DNA of 64,000 nucleotides, from contig NZ_CP126267.1 in the NCBI RefSeq assembly GCF_001864935.2, forward strand, positions 2,232,001-2,296,000, written 5' to 3'. Made by a program: the position numbers and the translations under genes. Source of the DNA: Curtobacterium sp. MCBA15_012. Its GTDB lineage: Bacteria; Actinomycetota; Actinomycetes; Actinomycetales; Microbacteriaceae. Of this stretch, positions 41,101 through 58,545 are shown in pieces (the first letter of the stretch is position 1; each line of letters opens with the position of its first letter). The notes below the pieces were generated by a model. That model was not told where the DNA came from, did not search any database, and was given only the letters and a program-made list of their open reading frames with translations.

Positions 41101-42084
41101 CTACTGTACAGCATCCCGGAGGTCCTCGAGACCACCGACGAGATCTCGGTGCACCGCAGCCGCCGTCGAGGCACCGTGACCGGCCGCGACGATGAGCTGC
41201 TCCGGCCCCGGCGGCGTCACGTCGCCGACCGCGTACAGGCCGGGGACCCCGGTCCGGCCGAGCCGGTCGACGACCACGAGCCCGTCCTGGTCGCGCGACA
41301 CCGGGGCCTCGAGCCAGTCGAGGTCCGCGTGCCAGACCGGCCGCACGAACGCACCCGTGTGCGCGGTGACCGAGCCGTCGGCGAGCCGGACGCCCGTGAG
41401 CCCGTCCCGACCGCCCTCGAGGTCGGCCACGGGACGTTCGTCCACCCGGACGCCGGCCGCCGCGAGCCGCGCACGACCGCGGTCGTCGAGCGGCGCCACA
41501 CCGTTCGTGTACACGACGAGGTCGTCGCTCCACGAGGCCAGGAGCAGCGCCCGGTCCACCACGTCCGGTGTCTCGCACACGAGGGCGAGGGGCTCCCCCG
41601 CCTCCTCGTAGCCGTCGCACTCGACGCAGCTGTGCACCGAGGTGCCGTAGAACGCGCGGAGGGACGGGAGCGCCGGGAACTCCTCACGGAGCCCCGTCGC
41701 CACGACCACCGCCCGGACCCCGGCGTCGAGCTCGGTGCCGCGCCAGGTCCCGTGGACGGCCCAGCCGTCGCCGTCGGGTCGCACGCTGTCCACCACCGAC
41801 TGCACGACGGTCGCCTCCGGGTACCCCTCGACCTCGGTCCTGCCGAGGCGTCGGAGCTCGAGCGGCGAGATGCCGTCGCGGGTGATGAACCCGTGCGACA
41901 GCAGGGTCGCTGCGTTCCGGGGCCGGTTCGCGTCGACGAGCAGCACGGTGCGGCGCGCACGCACGAGGTTGAGCGCGGCGCTCAACCCGGCCGGCCCGGC
42001 GCCGATCACCGCGACGTCGGCCGTGCGCACGGCGTCCGGAGCGGCCTCGTCGGGTCGCCGACCGTCCTGGCCCGGGGTCGTCAC
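41101..42084 (-). CDS. NAD(P)/FAD-dependent oxidoreductase, thioredoxin-reductase-like
   Basis: 327 aa. FAD motif VIGAGPAGLSAAL near residue 24, C-terminal GLYAVGDVTPPGPEQLIVAAGHGA (second FAD contact). A CxxC pair is present as CVEC near 154, at the position of the redox cysteines of low-Mr thioredoxin reductase, but the sequence is not the usual CATC and the NADPH motif is poor, so this is one of the thioredoxin-reductase-like proteins of uncertain partner. GTG 42084 starts 7 nt after the gltX stop, same strand, so co-transcribed with gltX. Confidence 0.85.
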   Translation of the reverse strand: MTTPGQDGRRPDEAAPDAVRTADVAVIGAGPAGLSAALNLVRARRTVLLVDANRPRNAATLLSHGFITRDGISPLELRRLGRTEVEGYPEATVVQSVVDSVRPDGDGWAVHGTWRGTELDAGVRAVVVATGLREEFPALPSLRAFYGTSVHSCVECDGYEEAGEPLALVCETPDVVDRALLLASWSDDLVVYTNGVAPLDDRGRARLAAAGVRVDERPVADLEGGRDGLTGVRLADGSVTAHTGAFVRPVWHADLDWLEAPVSRDQDGLVVVDRLGRTGVPGLYAVGDVTPPGPEQLIVAAGHGASTAAAVHRDLVGGLEDLRDAVQ

Positions 42085-42091
42085 CGTCGGG

Positions 42092-43579
42092 TCACCGTGC
42101 CGCGAGGCTGCGCAGGCGCGCGAGGACGGAGCCCTTGCCCAGGATCTCCATCGACTCGAAGAGCGGCGGGCTGATCCGACGACCGGAGACGGCGACGCGC
42201 AGCGGCCCGAAGGCGACACGGGGCTTGAGCCCCATCCCGTCGATCAGTGCGGCGCGGAGCGCTCCCTCGATCGCCGGGGTCGTCCAGTCGTCGAGCGGCT
42301 CGAGCGCAGCGATGCCGGCCTCGAGCACGGCCGACGAGTCGCCCTTGAGGCTCGCGAGCGCGTCCTCGTCGACCACGAGCGCGTCGTCGTCGGTGAACAG
42401 GAAGCCGAGCAGCCCGGGGGCCTCCCCCAGCAGCTGCATGCGCTCCTGCACGAGCGGGGCCGCCGCCTCGAGCACGCGCTCCTGCTCGGCCGTGGGCGGG
42501 TCGGACACCAGGTCCGTCAGGTACGGCAGGAGACGCGCGCGGAAGTCCTCGGCACCGAGCATCCGGATGTGGTCCCCGTTGATCGCCTCGGCCTTCTTGT
42601 GGTCGAACCGGGCGGGGTTCGGGTTGACGTCCCGGACGTCGAACGCGGCGACCATCTCGTCGGACGAGAACACGTCGCGGTCGGGCCCGATCGACCAGCC
42701 GAGCAGCGCCAGGTAGTTGAGGAGCCCCTCGGGCACCATGCCGGCGGCGCGGTGGTGGAACAGGTTCGACTCCGGGTCGCGCTTCGAGAGCTTCTTGTTG
42801 CCCTCGCCCATCACGTACGGCAGGTGCCCGAACAGCGGGACGAACGAGGTGATGCCGACCTCGACGAGCGCCTCGTACAGCGCGATCTGCCGTGGTGTCG
42901 ACGACAGCAGGTCCTCACCGCGGAGCACGTGCGTGATCCCCATCAGGGCGTCGTCGACCGGGTTCGTGAAGGTGTACAGCGGCTTGCCGTTGGGCCGGAC
43001 GACCACGAAGTCGGGGAAGGTCCCCTGCTTGAACGTGATCTCGCCGCGCACGAGGTCGTCGAAGCTCAGGTCGCGGTCCGGCACCCGGAGGCGCAGCGCA
43101 GGGCTCCGGCCCTCGTCGCGGAACGCCTGGCGCTCGGCATCGGTCAGGTCACGCTCGTGGTTGTCGTAGCCCTGCTTCGGGTCACGGCCGGCCGCGATGT
43201 TCCGCGCCTCCATCTCCTCCGGCGTGACGTACGACTCGTACACGTGCCCCGAGGCCCGCAGCGTCGCGATCACCTCGTCGTAGACGTCCGACCGCTCGGA
43301 CTGCCGGTACGGACCGTGCGGGCCGCCCGCCTCGACACCCTCGTCCCAGTCCAGCCGCAGCCACCGGAGCGCGTCGAGGATCTGCTGGTACGACTCCTCG
43401 CTGTCGCGCGCGGCGTCGGTGTCCTCGATGCGGAAGACGAGCTTGCCGCCGGTGTGGCGTGCGTACGCCCAGTTGAAGAGCGCCGTCCGGATGAGCCCCA
43501 CGTGCGGGGTCCCGGTCGGGCTCGGGCAGAAGCGGACTCGGACGTCGGAGCCGGTGGCAGTGGTGAATGGCGCAGTCAT
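42092..43579 (-). CDS. gltX: Glutamyl-tRNA synthetase
   Basis: Class I aminoacyl-tRNA synthetase, 495 aa. HIGH-type motif [12 protein letters not shown] near residues 19-30 and KMSKS-type KKLSKRD near 265 are present. In most actinobacteria the enzyme also charges tRNA-Gln with Glu, later amidated by GatCAB; a tRNA-Gln gene lies 1 kb downstream and two tRNA-Glu genes are further left. ATG 43579; a longer frame upstream adds only non-family sequence. Confidence 0.95.
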   Translation of the reverse strand: MTAPFTTATGSDVRVRFCPSPTGTPHVGLIRTALFNWAYARHTGGKLVFRIEDTDAARDSEESYQQILDALRWLRLDWDEGVEAGGPHGPYRQSERSDVYDEVIATLRASGHVYESYVTPEEMEARNIAAGRDPKQGYDNHERDLTDAERQAFRDEGRSPALRLRVPDRDLSFDDLVRGEITFKQGTFPDFVVVRPNGKPLYTFTNPVDDALMGITHVLRGEDLLSSTPRQIALYEALVEVGITSFVPLFGHLPYVMGEGNKKLSKRDPESNLFHHRAAGMVPEGLLNYLALLGWSIGPDRDVFSSDEMVAAFDVRDVNPNPARFDHKKAEAINGDHIRMLGAEDFRARLLPYLTDLVSDPPTAEQERVLEAAAPLVQERMQLLGEAPGLLGFLFTDDDALVVDEDALASLKGDSSAVLEAGIAALEPLDDWTTPAIEGALRAALIDGMGLKPRVAFGPLRVAVSGRRISPPLFESMEILGKGSVLARLRSLAAR

Positions 43580-43668
43580 GACGCCCTCGATCCTACCGGG
43601 GCCACCGAGCCCCACGACGGTTCTCCACAGCTCGGTGCGCGGACCGAGATCGCCCCGGGAATGCAGAA

Positions 43669-43696
43669 AACCCCTGACCATGAATGGTCAGGGGTT
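43669..43696 (-). terminator. rrn operon terminator
   Basis: AACCCCTGACCA, loop TTCA (minus strand), TGGTCAGGGGTT followed by TT and CTGCATT: a perfect 12-bp stem with a short T-run, 24 nt after the 5S gene. Confidence 0.93.
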
Positions 43697-43719
43697 CCCT
43701 GGTCGTACGTGAAGATGAG

Positions 43720-43837
43720 TCCGGCGGCGTCCTACTCTCCCACAAGGTCCCCCTTGCAGTACCATCGGCGCTGAGAGGCTTAGCTTCCGGGTTCGGAATG
43801 TGACCGGGCGTTTCCCTCTCGCTATGACCACCGGAAC
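43720..43837 (-). rRNA. rrf: 5S ribosomal RNA
   Basis: About 118 nt: minus strand begins GTTCCGGTGGTCATAGCG and contains CCGAACCCGGAAGCTAAGCC and GGGAGAGTAGGACGCCGCCG, the standard 5S landmarks. End positions are accurate to a few nt. Confidence 0.95.
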
Positions 43838-43975
43838 ACTGTCGACCCGAAACGGATCAAACACTGTTCCTTCATGCTGGTTCAGCTGAAGTATTCAGTT
43901 TGATTCCCGATCGTCTGTCGGGAACCACAAAGTGGACGCGAGCCCCCACCACAAGGGTAGGGAAATAATTGTGTT

Positions 43976-49090
<5,115 letters not shown>

Positions 49091-49573
49091 AAAATTACAA
49101 CCAACACCGAAGTGTCAGCGAGTTGAAACTGACTGTCGACTGTCCACTGGACAATCTTCAATCCAAAAGGAATTGTCTCCGACCCGACCAACCAAAAGGC
49201 CAGCCAGGCACGGGGTCAATAAATTGGCATTGACAATGTGCACGCTGTTGAGTTCTCAAGGACCAGACGCACCCACCGCTCGACCCGGTCGAACCGGATT
49301 CCGCCAGAGGGGCTTGTGTCTATGAACCTCGGGACCACCACTGACGTGGTGACCAGATGAGGCTCGTTGCCGAGCGGGACCCCGTCCGGACTGCATCTCC
49401 GGATCGATGACCCGGTGACCGTCTCGGCCGTTCCGTTCTCCGCCTCAGCGGCAACGAGTGATGACTCTACGCAGGACTCCGGGGCACCGCCAACAGCGCT
49501 CGCATCCCGGGCGTGTCGCCCTGGCCGGCGGTCTGCGATGGCCCCGCACGGGCGGGTCCAGCCGGGATGCACG
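49091..49573 (-). promoter_or_regulatory. rrn leader and promoter region
   Basis: No gene. A likely promoter on the minus strand is TTGGCG (49488-49493), 18-bp spacer, TAGAGT (49464-49469), giving a leader of about 370 nt. The leader contains the boxA-like TTGAGAACTCAACAGCGTG at 49240-49258. Base composition falls to lower GC near the 16S gene, as is typical of rrn leaders. More promoters may exist. Confidence 0.65.
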
Positions 49574-49608
49574 ACGGCCCGCTCCCCCGCGCGAGGGGAA
49601 CGGGCCGT
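49574..49608 (-). terminator. Terminator of the serA-leuB-ilvE-FAH operon
   Basis: ACGGCCCGTTCCCC and GGGGGAGCGGGCCGT-type arms (minus strand) form a hairpin with a short CGCGCG-type loop, 16 nt after the FAH-family stop and before the rrn promoter. Confidence 0.65.
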
Positions 49609-49624
49609 GTGGTGTCCGACGGGC

Positions 49625-50395
49625 TCAGTGCCGTGCGATGACCGGGTTCTTCAGGGAGCCGATGCCCTCGATGAGGACCTCGACCACCTGACCGTCGCGG
49701 ATCTGCCCGACCCCGGCCGGGGTCCCGGTCAGGATGACGTCGCCGGGCAGGAGCGTCCAGATCGACGAGACGAACTCGACGAGCGACGGGATGTCGTGCA
49801 CCATCTCGCTCGTCGACGCGGCCTGCCGGAGCTCGCCGTCGACACGGGTCTCGAGGCGGATGTCCGACGGGTCGATCTCGGTCTCGATGACCGGACCGAG
49901 CGGGCAGAAGGTGTCGAAGCCCTTGGCCCGGGTCCACTGGCCGTCGCGTGCCTGCAGGTCGCGGGCGGTCACGTCGTTCGCGATCGTGTAGCCGAGGACG
50001 ACGCTCGCGAAGTCCTCACGCCGCACGTTCTTGGCGAGGGACCCGATCACGATGGCGAGCTCGCCCTCGTGGTCGACCCGGCCGACGTCGGCGGGCAGGC
50101 GGATCGGGTCGTCCGGACCGATGACGGCGGTGTTCGGCTTGAGGAACACCACCGGGTCGTCACCGGCACGCTCGTCCATCTCCGACGCGTGCTCGCTGTA
50201 GTTGAGCCCGACGCCGATGACCTTCGACCGGGGGATCACCGGCGCGAGGAGCTTCGCGTCCGCGAGCGCGACCCGCTCCCCCGTCGTCTCGAACCCCTGG
50301 TACATCGGGTCCCCCGCGAGGACGACCAGGTGGCGCTCGTCGAGGATGCCGTACCGCGGGTCTTCACCCGTGCTGCTGAACCGTGCGATCTTCAC
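49625..50395 (-). CDS. Fumarylacetoacetate hydrolase family protein
   Basis: 256 aa. FAH-fold hydrolase/decarboxylase with the metal-binding ExE in DHEGELAIVIG (near residue 105), GLNYSEHASEM near 62, and GDVILTGTPAGVG near 220. Family members cleave acylpyruvates or decarboxylate oxaloacetate; this short form is often annotated as acylpyruvase or oxaloacetate decarboxylase. GTG 50395 starts 24 nt after ilvE on the same strand, so it is likely the last gene of serA-leuB-ilvE-FAH. Confidence 0.88.
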   Translation of the reverse strand: MKIARFSSTGEDPRYGILDERHLVVLAGDPMYQGFETTGERVALADAKLLAPVIPRSKVIGVGLNYSEHASEMDERAGDDPVVFLKPNTAVIGPDDPIRLPADVGRVDHEGELAIVIGSLAKNVRREDFASVVLGYTIANDVTARDLQARDGQWTRAKGFDTFCPLGPVIETEIDPSDIRLETRVDGELRQAASTSEMVHDIPSLVEFVSSIWTLLPGDVILTGTPAGVGQIRDGQVVEVLIEGIGSLKNPVIARH

Positions 50396-50419
50396 CGTTC
50401 GACCCTACCGATCCCCGGC

Positions 50420-51553
50420 TCAGGCCGGGTCCGTCAGCTGCGTCATCCACCCGTGCGGGTCGGGACGACGGCCGTACTGGATGTCGGTCAGCTCCTCGCG
50501 CAGGGACATGGTGAGCTCCCCGGCGCCGACCGTGGGCGAGCCGATCGTGAAGCCCTCGCCGCGCAGTTCGGCGATCGGGGTGACGACCGCCGCGGTGCCG
50601 CACGCGAACGCCTCGGTGATCGACCCGTCGGCGACCCCGTCGCGCCACTCGTCGAGCGACACCCGGCGACGCTCGACCCGGAGGCCGCGGTCCTCCGCGA
50701 GCTGCAGGATCGAGTCGCGGGTGATCCCCTCGAGGATCGACGCCGAGTCCGGCGTGACCAGGGTCCCGTCGGCCTTGACGAGCACGACGTTCATGCCGCC
50801 GAGTTCCTCGAGCCAGACGCCTTCCTCGGAGTCGAGGAACATCACCTGCTGGCAGCCCTGCTCGTACGCCTCCTGCTGCGGCAGCAGCGAGGCCGCGTAG
50901 TTGCCACCGGTCTTCGCGGCACCGGTACCGCCCCGTGCCGCACGGGCGTACTGCGTCGACAGCCAGATCGACACCGGCTTCGGCCCGGAGGTGAAGTACG
51001 CGCCGGCCGGGCTCGCGATGCAGTGGTAGGCGACCGCGTGCGCCGCGCGGACGCCGAGGAACGCCTCGGTCGCGATCATGAACGGCCGCAGGTACAGGCT
51101 CGTCTCGGGCGCCGAGGGCACCCAGTCGACGTCGGCCTGCACGAGCCGACGGATCGACTCGACGAAGGTCTCGACGGGCAGCTCGGGCAGCGCCAGCCGC
51201 CGGGCCGACCGAGCGAACCGGTGGGCGTTCGCCTCGGGGCGGAAGGACCAGACGGAGCCGTCCGCGTGGCGGTACGCCTTCATGCCCTCGAAGATCTCCT
51301 GCGCGTAGTGCAGCACGCTCGCGCTCGGGTCGAGGGACAGCGGACCGTACGGGTGGATCGACGCGTCGTGCCAGCCGTCCTCGAGGGTCCACTGCACGGT
51401 GGCCATGTGGTCGGTGAAGTGCTTGCCGAAGCCCGGGTCGGCGAGGATCTCCTCGCGCTCGGCCGCGGCGCGGCGCGCGGACGACGGGACGTCGGCGAAC
51501 TCGGGGCCGAAGGACTCGGTCGTCCCGCCGTCGGTGCTCGTGTCGCTGGTCAT
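50420..51553 (-). CDS. ilvE: Branched-chain amino acid aminotransferase
   Basis: 377 aa, fold-type IV PLP aminotransferase; last step of Val/Ile/Leu synthesis with glutamate as donor. PLP lysine in [12 protein letters not shown] near residue 213, and [19 protein letters not shown] downstream, mark the IlvE type II branch. ATG 51553 overlaps the leuB stop by 4 nt (ATGA). Confidence 0.95.
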   Translation of the reverse strand: MTSDTSTDGGTTESFGPEFADVPSSARRAAAEREEILADPGFGKHFTDHMATVQWTLEDGWHDASIHPYGPLSLDPSASVLHYAQEIFEGMKAYRHADGSVWSFRPEANAHRFARSARRLALPELPVETFVESIRRLVQADVDWVPSAPETSLYLRPFMIATEAFLGVRAAHAVAYHCIASPAGAYFTSGPKPVSIWLSTQYARAARGGTGAAKTGGNYAASLLPQQEAYEQGCQQVMFLDSEEGVWLEELGGMNVVLVKADGTLVTPDSASILEGITRDSILQLAEDRGLRVERRRVSLDEWRDGVADGSITEAFACGTAAVVTPIAELRGEGFTIGSPTVGAGELTMSLREELTDIQYGRRPDPHGWMTQLTDPA

Positions 51554-52629
51554 CGGCGGGACTCCTGTCGGTCGGTGGTGGTGCGGACGGCGGCGGCGAT
51601 CGCGTCGCCGACCTCCGCCGTGCGTCGCGGTGCGGTGCCCCGGCTCGCGAGGTCGGCCTCGACCGCCTGCGTCACGGTGGCGGCCAGGTCGGCCCGGCCG
51701 AGGTGCTCGAGCAGCAGTGCGACCGAGAGGATCGCGGCCGTCGGGTCGGCCTTCTGCTGCCCGGCGATGTCGGGTGCGGAGCCGTGCACGGGCTCGAACA
51801 TGCTCGGGAAGGTGCCGTCCGGGTTGACGTTCCCGGACGCCGCGAGCCCGATGCCGCCGCTGATCGCGCCGGCCAGGTCGGTGATGATGTCGCCGAACAG
51901 GTTGTCGGTGACGATCACGTCGAACCGTCCCGGGTCCTGGACCATGTGGATCGTGACGGCGTCGATGTGCTGGTAGTCGACCGTGACGTCCGGGTACTCC
52001 GCACCGACCTCGGCCACGAGGCGCTGCCAGAGTGCTCCGGCGTGCACGAGCACGTTCGTCTTGTGCACGAGCGTCAGGTGCTTCCGGGCACGCCGGGCGG
52101 CCAGGGCGAACGCGTGCCGGACCACCCGCTCGACACCGTGTGCGGTGTTGAGCGAGACCTCGGTGGCGATCTCGTGCGGGGTACCCACGCGGATCGCGCC
52201 GCCGTTGCCGACGTACGGCCCCTCGGTGCCCTCGCGGACCACGACGAAGTCGACCGCGCCGGGGTCGGCGAGCGGCGTCGACACGCTGTCGTACACCCGG
52301 GTCGGGCGGAGGTTCACGTAGTGGTCGAACGCGAACCGCAGCTTCAGCAGCAGGCCACGCTCGATGATCCCGCCGGCGAGCCGCGGGTCCCGCGGGTCCC
52401 CGCCGACCGCACCGAGCAGGATCGCGTCGTGCGACGCGACGGCGGCCATGTCCTCGTCGGTCAGGACGTCGCCCGTCTCGAGGTACCGCGTCGCACCGAG
52501 CGAGAACGCGGTCTCCTCGACCACGAGGTCGTCGGGCAGGACCGCGTGCAGCACCTTGAGCGCCTCGTCGACCACCTCGGGGCCGATGCCGTCCCCGCGG
52601 ATGACCGCGAGCTTCACCGTCGTCGTCAC
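51550..52629 (-). CDS. leuB: 3-isopropylmalate dehydrogenase
   Basis: 359 aa. NAD-dependent oxidative decarboxylation of 3-isopropylmalate, the step after Leu[12 protein letters not shown] near residue 9, [14 protein letters not shown] near 128, [15 protein letters not shown] near 235 (metal-binding aspartates) and [12 protein letters not shown] near 280 are all typical. GTG 52629 has GGGGAG upstream. Separated by 46 kb from leuCD in this window. Confidence 0.96.
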   Translation of the reverse strand: MTTTVKLAVIRGDGIGPEVVDEALKVLHAVLPDDLVVEETAFSLGATRYLETGDVLTDEDMAAVASHDAILLGAVGGDPRDPRLAGGIIERGLLLKLRFAFDHYVNLRPTRVYDSVSTPLADPGAVDFVVVREGTEGPYVGNGGAIRVGTPHEIATEVSLNTAHGVERVVRHAFALAARRARKHLTLVHKTNVLVHAGALWQRLVAEVGAEYPDVTVDYQHIDAVTIHMVQDPGRFDVIVTDNLFGDIITDLAGAISGGIGLAASGNVNPDGTFPSMFEPVHGSAPDIAGQQKADPTAAILSVALLLEHLGRADLAATVTQAVEADLASRGTAPRRTAEVGDAIAAAVRTTTDRQESRR

Positions 52630-52642
52630 GTCTGCCGCTCCC

Positions 52643-54232
52643 CTAGAGGGTGATGTCGATCTCGCGGAGCGAGGTCGCGTCGATCGCGGACCGCACGTGC
52701 TCGAGGATCTCGGCGGGCACGGGCGAGTCGACGGTCAGGACGCTGAGCGCCTGGCCGCCGGCCTCGCGACGGGCGATCTGCATGGCCGCGATGTTGATGC
52801 CGGCCTCGCCGAACTCCTTGCCGTACACGGCGACGATGCCCGGACGGTCCGTGTAGACCATCACCACGTGGTGCGCCTCGAGGGCGACCTCGACGTCGTG
52901 CCCGTTGACCTCGACGAGCTTCTCGACCTGCTTCGGACCGGTGAGCGTGCCCGAGACGCTGATCGCGGGCCCGTCGGACTGTGCGCCGCGGATCGTGAGC
53001 AGGTTGCGGTACTCGGGGCTGTCGGCGTCGGTGATGAGCCGGACGGTGACGCCGCGCTGCTCCGCGATGAGCGGGGCGTTGACGTACGAGACCTGGTCGC
53101 TGACGACGTCGGTGAAGACGCCCTTGAGCGCCGCGAGCTTCAGCACGCTGACGTCGTACTGCGCCAGCTCGCCGTGCACCTCGACGTCGATGCTCGTGAC
53201 GGGCGAGGTCGCGAGGCCCGTGAAGACCTGGCCGAGCTTCTCCATCAACGGGATGCCGGGACGGACATACGGGTCGATGACGCCGCCGGCGACGTTGACC
53301 GCGTCGGGGACGAGCTCGCCGCCGAGTGCGAGCCGGACCGACTTCGCGACCGAGACGCCCGCCTTCTCCTGGGCCTCGTCGGTCGACGCACCCAGGTGCG
53401 GGGTGACCACGACGTTCGGCAGCGCGAGGAGCGGCGAGTCCTTCGGCGGCTCGGAGACGAAGACGTCGAGCCCGGCGCCGGCGATCGTGCCCGACGTGAG
53501 CGCACGGTGCAGCGCGTCCTCGTCGATCAGGCCGCCGCGGGCGACGTTGACGACGAAGGCCGTCGGCTTCATGAGCGCGAACTGCTCGTCCGAGATCATG
53601 CCGACCGTCTCGGGCGTCTTCGGCATGTGGATGGTGGTGAAGTCCGCGCGACGCAGGAGGTCCTGGAGCGACACGAGCTCGACCCCGAGCTGCTGCGCGC
53701 GGGCCGACGTCACGTAGGGGTCGTAGGCGATGACCGAGACGCCGAACGCCTGCAGCCGCTGGGTGATCAGCGCGCCGATGCGGCCGAGGCCGATGATCCC
53801 GACGGTCTTCTCGTAGAGCTCGACGCCGGTGTACGACGACCGCTTCCACGCACCGGCCGCGAGGGACGCGTGCGCCGCCGGGATGTGCCGGGCGAGCGAC
53901 AGGATGTGACCGACCGTGAGCTCGGCGGCGGAGATGATGTTCGACGTCGGTGCGTTGACGACCATCACACCGGCCGTGGTCGCGGCCTTGATGTCGACGT
54001 TGTCGAGGCCGACGCCGGCACGGGCGACGACCTTGAGCTGCGGCGCCGCGGCGATGGCCTCGGCGTCGATCTTCGTGGCGGACCGGACGAGCACGGCGTG
54101 CGCGTCGGCGAGGGCCTCCAGGAGCGCCGGGCGGTCGGTGCCGTCCACCTCCCGGATCTCGAAGTCGGGCCCGAGGGCGTCGACGGTGGCGGGCGAGAGT
54201 TCTTCGGCGATCAGGACGACCGGCTTCGGCAC
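52643..54232 (-). CDS. serA: D-3-phosphoglycerate dehydrogenase
   Basis: 529 aa, the long form with an intervening ASB-type domain and a C-terminal ACT domain. NAD site GLGRIGALI near 153, catalytic Arg/Glu/His segments [11 protein letters not shown] near 230 and [12 protein letters not shown] near 276. The C-terminal ACT domain ([15 protein letters not shown] near 460) suggests serine feedback control, as in mycobacterial SerA. GTG 54232 has GAGGA upstream. First gene of the serA-leuB-ilvE-FAH run; leuB starts 13 nt after its stop. Confidence 0.95.
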   Translation of the reverse strand: MPKPVVLIAEELSPATVDALGPDFEIREVDGTDRPALLEALADAHAVLVRSATKIDAEAIAAAPQLKVVARAGVGLDNVDIKAATTAGVMVVNAPTSNIISAAELTVGHILSLARHIPAAHASLAAGAWKRSSYTGVELYEKTVGIIGLGRIGALITQRLQAFGVSVIAYDPYVTSARAQQLGVELVSLQDLLRRADFTTIHMPKTPETVGMISDEQFALMKPTAFVVNVARGGLIDEDALHRALTSGTIAGAGLDVFVSEPPKDSPLLALPNVVVTPHLGASTDEAQEKAGVSVAKSVRLALGGELVPDAVNVAGGVIDPYVRPGIPLMEKLGQVFTGLATSPVTSIDVEVHGELAQYDVSVLKLAALKGVFTDVVSDQVSYVNAPLIAEQRGVTVRLITDADSPEYRNLLTIRGAQSDGPAISVSGTLTGPKQVEKLVEVNGHDVEVALEAHHVVMVYTDRPGIVAVYGKEFGEAGINIAAMQIARREAGGQALSVLTVDSPVPAEILEHVRSAIDATSLREIDITL

Positions 54233-54297
54233 AGCTGCAGTTCCTCACACGAGACGGGCGGTGTCCGACCATCGTACTGACGCGCGACCGGTCGTTA

Positions 54298-54446
54298 CGA
54301 CCGGTCCGACGCGGTGGTCGCGACCACGGTCGACGACCGGTCCGACGCGGTGGTCGCGACCACGGTCGACGACCGGTCCGACGCGGTGGTCGCGACCGCG
54401 TTCGGACGGGAGGCGCGGTGCGGGCCCGCACCGCGCCTCCCGTCCG
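54298..54446. repeat. 36-bp tandem repeat followed by a perfect 44-bp palindrome
   Basis: CGACCGGTCCGACGCGGTGG begins each of about 2.7 tandem 36-bp units at 54303-54400. 54403-54446 is a perfect palindrome of the GGACGGGAGGC family (CGGACGGGAGGCGCGGTGC and its complement). No gene is present between serA and the small membrane protein. Confidence 0.9.
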
Positions 54447-54512
54447 CCGGTCCCCCACCCGGGCGCGGGGCGCACCGCCGGGCCGGTGACGCGACGGGGC
54501 CGCGCGACCGCG

Positions 54513-54893
54513 TCAGAAGTCGAGCAGGCGCGGCACGAAGAGCTGCAGGTCCAACCAGAGCGCGCCGGCTGCGGCGAACGCGAGCAGGAACACCCCGACG
54601 GTCACGGCGAGGCGCGTGCGCCGCGTGATCCACAGCGCGACCGCGAACGCGAGGGGCGCGATGAGGATGTCGAGCACCAGCCAGACCCAGGGCGTGCTCC
54701 GCGCGAGCGAGTCACCCCCGGACGTCGAACCGAGGAAGGCGTTGAAGGCGCGGACCGACTGCGACACCGTCAGCAGGTTGCCGACGCTCTGCACCGTCAT
54801 GTAGGCGAACAGCGCGCCGAACACGATCCACACGACGAGCCGACCGGCCAGCGGGGCCGGGCTGCGGCGGGTCGTCGGCGTGGCGGCGGTCAC
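54513..54893 (-). CDS. Small membrane protein of unknown function
   Basis: 126 aa with three hydrophobic segments (about residues 17-37, 60-80 and 90-115). GTG 54893 overlaps the upstream small membrane protein by 4 nt. No family is recognised; in sequence style it resembles its neighbour, and the pair probably works together. Confidence 0.75.
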   Translation of the reverse strand: MTAATPTTRRSPAPLAGRLVVWIVFGALFAYMTVQSVGNLLTVSQSVRAFNAFLGSTSGGDSLARSTPWVWLVLDILIAPLAFAVALWITRRTRLAVTVGVFLLAFAAAGALWLDLQLFVPRLLDF

Positions 54894-55333
54894 CCGAAGC
54901 TCCGCGTCATGAGGAACGGCCACGGGAACAGCACCGCGGCACCGAGGAGCATCCACAGCAGGCGCGTGCGGGTGCGACGTCCGCGTGCTGCCCAGAGCAC
55001 GACCGTGAACCAGAGCGCGGGGGCGACGATCGACAGGAAGCGCAGCACGTCGACGAACACCGTCAGCACGGTGTCGACGTCGGCGACGTACGCGGTCGAC
55101 GCCGTGAGCAGCCACGCCACGGTGTAGAGCAGGTAGAGACCGCCGAAGACACCGAACCCGACGAGGGAGCCGGACGTCTCGGGGGTCTCCGGGTCACGGG
55201 CGCCGCGGTCGGCGACGGCGACCGGGTTGTGGGCCGCGTCGACGTGGGTCGCGTCGTCGGCGTCACCCCAGCTGAGGGCGGCGTCGTCGTCGTGGTCGAC
55301 CGAGCCGTCGGGCGGGGATGCTGCCGTCGTCAT
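54890..55333 (-). CDS. Small membrane protein with acidic N-terminus, unknown function
   Basis: 147 aa. An acidic, Asp-rich tail (residues 1-50) precedes three hydrophobic segments (about 52-75, 82-112 and 118-140). ATG 55333. Overlaps the next small membrane protein by 4 nt. Function unknown. Confidence 0.75.
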   Translation of the reverse strand: MTTAASPPDGSVDHDDDAALSWGDADDATHVDAAHNPVAVADRGARDPETPETSGSLVGFGVFGGLYLLYTVAWLLTASTAYVADVDTVLTVFVDVLRFLSIVAPALWFTVVLWAARGRRTRTRLLWMLLGAAVLFPWPFLMTRSFG

Positions 55334-55438
55334 GGTCCGATCCTACGAGCCGTGGACACCGGACGCCGAACCGAGGGCGTCACGGCCGAGCGACGGACAC
55401 CCGCGGCACCGCGTACCGGTGCGGGGTGGGACCGGCCG

Positions 55439-56629
55439 TCAGACGTCGGCGGGCTGGGTCTCGAGCACCTCGGCGACGACCTCGCGCACGGCCGGGAACA
55501 GCGGGTGGCTCTCGACCAGGCCCGTGAGGATCTCGGTGAGCGCGTGCGCGGTCGCACCGGAGCGCAGCAGGGCGTGCAGCTCGATCGACTCGGGGTCGGC
55601 CTCGTCGTCGAACGCGAGGGCGACCCGCACGGCGCCGAGCAGGTGGTCGACGGGCAGGCCGCGCTCGGCGAGCTGCGACGCGGGGCCGACGAAGCGCTCG
55701 CGACGGCCGAGCTTGCGCAGCGGGTTCCGTCCGACGCGCGCCGTGGTGTCCGGCAGGTGCGGGTTCGCGATGCGGGACAGGTTCGCCGCGACGTACCGGG
55801 CGTGGTCCGCCGGGTCGAAGCCGTGCTTCGCGATGAGCAGCGCGGTGGTCTCGGCGAGGACGCCGTCGACCTCCGCGCGGACCTCGCGGTCCTCGAGTGC
55901 CTCGCGGATGAGGCGGATCCCGCGCACGAAGCCGTGGTAGGCCGCGGTCGCGTGGGCGGTGTTGACCGTGTAGAGCTTGCGCTCGACGAAGGGCTGCAGG
56001 TCGTCGACCCAGGTCACGCCGTCGATCACCGGGTGGTCGACGGAGGACTCGGCGAACGGCGTGCGCTCGATGACCCACTCGTAGAAGGGCTCGAGGACGA
56101 CGTCGAGGCCGCCGGACTGGCCGAGCACCCCGGACTGGTCCGGCACGATGCGGTCGATCGCGCAGTTCGCGAAGACCGCTGCGACGTCCCGGTCCTCGAG
56201 GATCGGGGCGCGGCGGATGCTCGCGTGCAGCGAGTCGGTGGCGTTGAACGCGTTCTCGCACGCCACGACCGTCACCTCGCCGAGGTCGGCCGGACGGGCG
56301 GCCAGGCCCTCGGCGATGATCGGCGCGACGAGCGGCAGCGTGCGCGCTCCGACCGCGGTGGTGACGACGTCGGCGTGGGCGATGGCCTGCACGACGCGCT
56401 CACGGTCGGTCTTGCTGCTCAGCGCGTGGAAGCCGTGCACGAGGTGCTCGACGGGCATCTCGCCGACCTCGTGGACGACGAAGCGCCGGGACTCCTCGAG
56501 GGCCCGCACGACGCGGTCGTCGACGTCGACGAAGGTGAGCTCGTAGCCGCTCGCGACCAGGAACTGGCCCACGAATCCCCGCCCGATCTTGCCGGCGCCG
56601 ATGTGGACCGCTCGCTTCGTCACCGCCAT
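55439..56629 (-). CDS. mtlD: Mannitol-1-phosphate 5-dehydrogenase family protein
   Basis: 396 aa polyol-phosphate dehydrogenase: GAGKIGRGFVG near residue 11 (NAD site) and the KLYTVNTAHA segment near 215 (Lys, Asn, His catalytic signature KxxxxNxxH). Converts mannitol-1-phosphate to fructose-6-phosphate. No mannitol PTS genes are next to it here, so the substrate may differ. ATG 56629 has GAGGATCGG upstream. Divided from ilvC by a terminator region. Confidence 0.88.
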   Translation of the reverse strand: MAVTKRAVHIGAGKIGRGFVGQFLVASGYELTFVDVDDRVVRALEESRRFVVHEVGEMPVEHLVHGFHALSSKTDRERVVQAIAHADVVTTAVGARTLPLVAPIIAEGLAARPADLGEVTVVACENAFNATDSLHASIRRAPILEDRDVAAVFANCAIDRIVPDQSGVLGQSGGLDVVLEPFYEWVIERTPFAESSVDHPVIDGVTWVDDLQPFVERKLYTVNTAHATAAYHGFVRGIRLIREALEDREVRAEVDGVLAETTALLIAKHGFDPADHARYVAANLSRIANPHLPDTTARVGRNPLRKLGRRERFVGPASQLAERGLPVDHLLGAVRVALAFDDEADPESIELHALLRSGATAHALTEILTGLVESHPLFPAVREVVAEVLETQPADV

Positions 56630-56838
56630 CCGACGATCCTCGCACGTCGGAGCACCCGGTCGTGACCACTCCTCGTCATGACCGCGGACGGCGACTGGGT
56701 GGGTGCGGAGCGGCGTGCGGACGGTCGTCCGGCTCCACCGACGGGGCGGGTCGCGGCTCGTCCGGGTTCACCGGAGGGACGCCGGTCGCGGGCGCTGGGA
56801 CTGGGTGCGTACTGGTGCATGGGGTTCGGGTCACATCG

Positions 56839-56870
56839 CGAGGCGGCGGTGCGATCGCACCGCCGCCTCG
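56839..56870 (-). terminator. Terminator after ilvC
   Basis: CGAGGCGGCGGTGCGA and its complement make a perfect 32-bp palindrome 22 nt after the ilvC stop, no T-run. Confidence 0.7.
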
Positions 56871-56891
56871 TCGTCGAGTGGTCTCCGCAGA

Positions 56892-58541
<1,650 letters not shown>

Positions 58542-58545
<4 letters not shown>
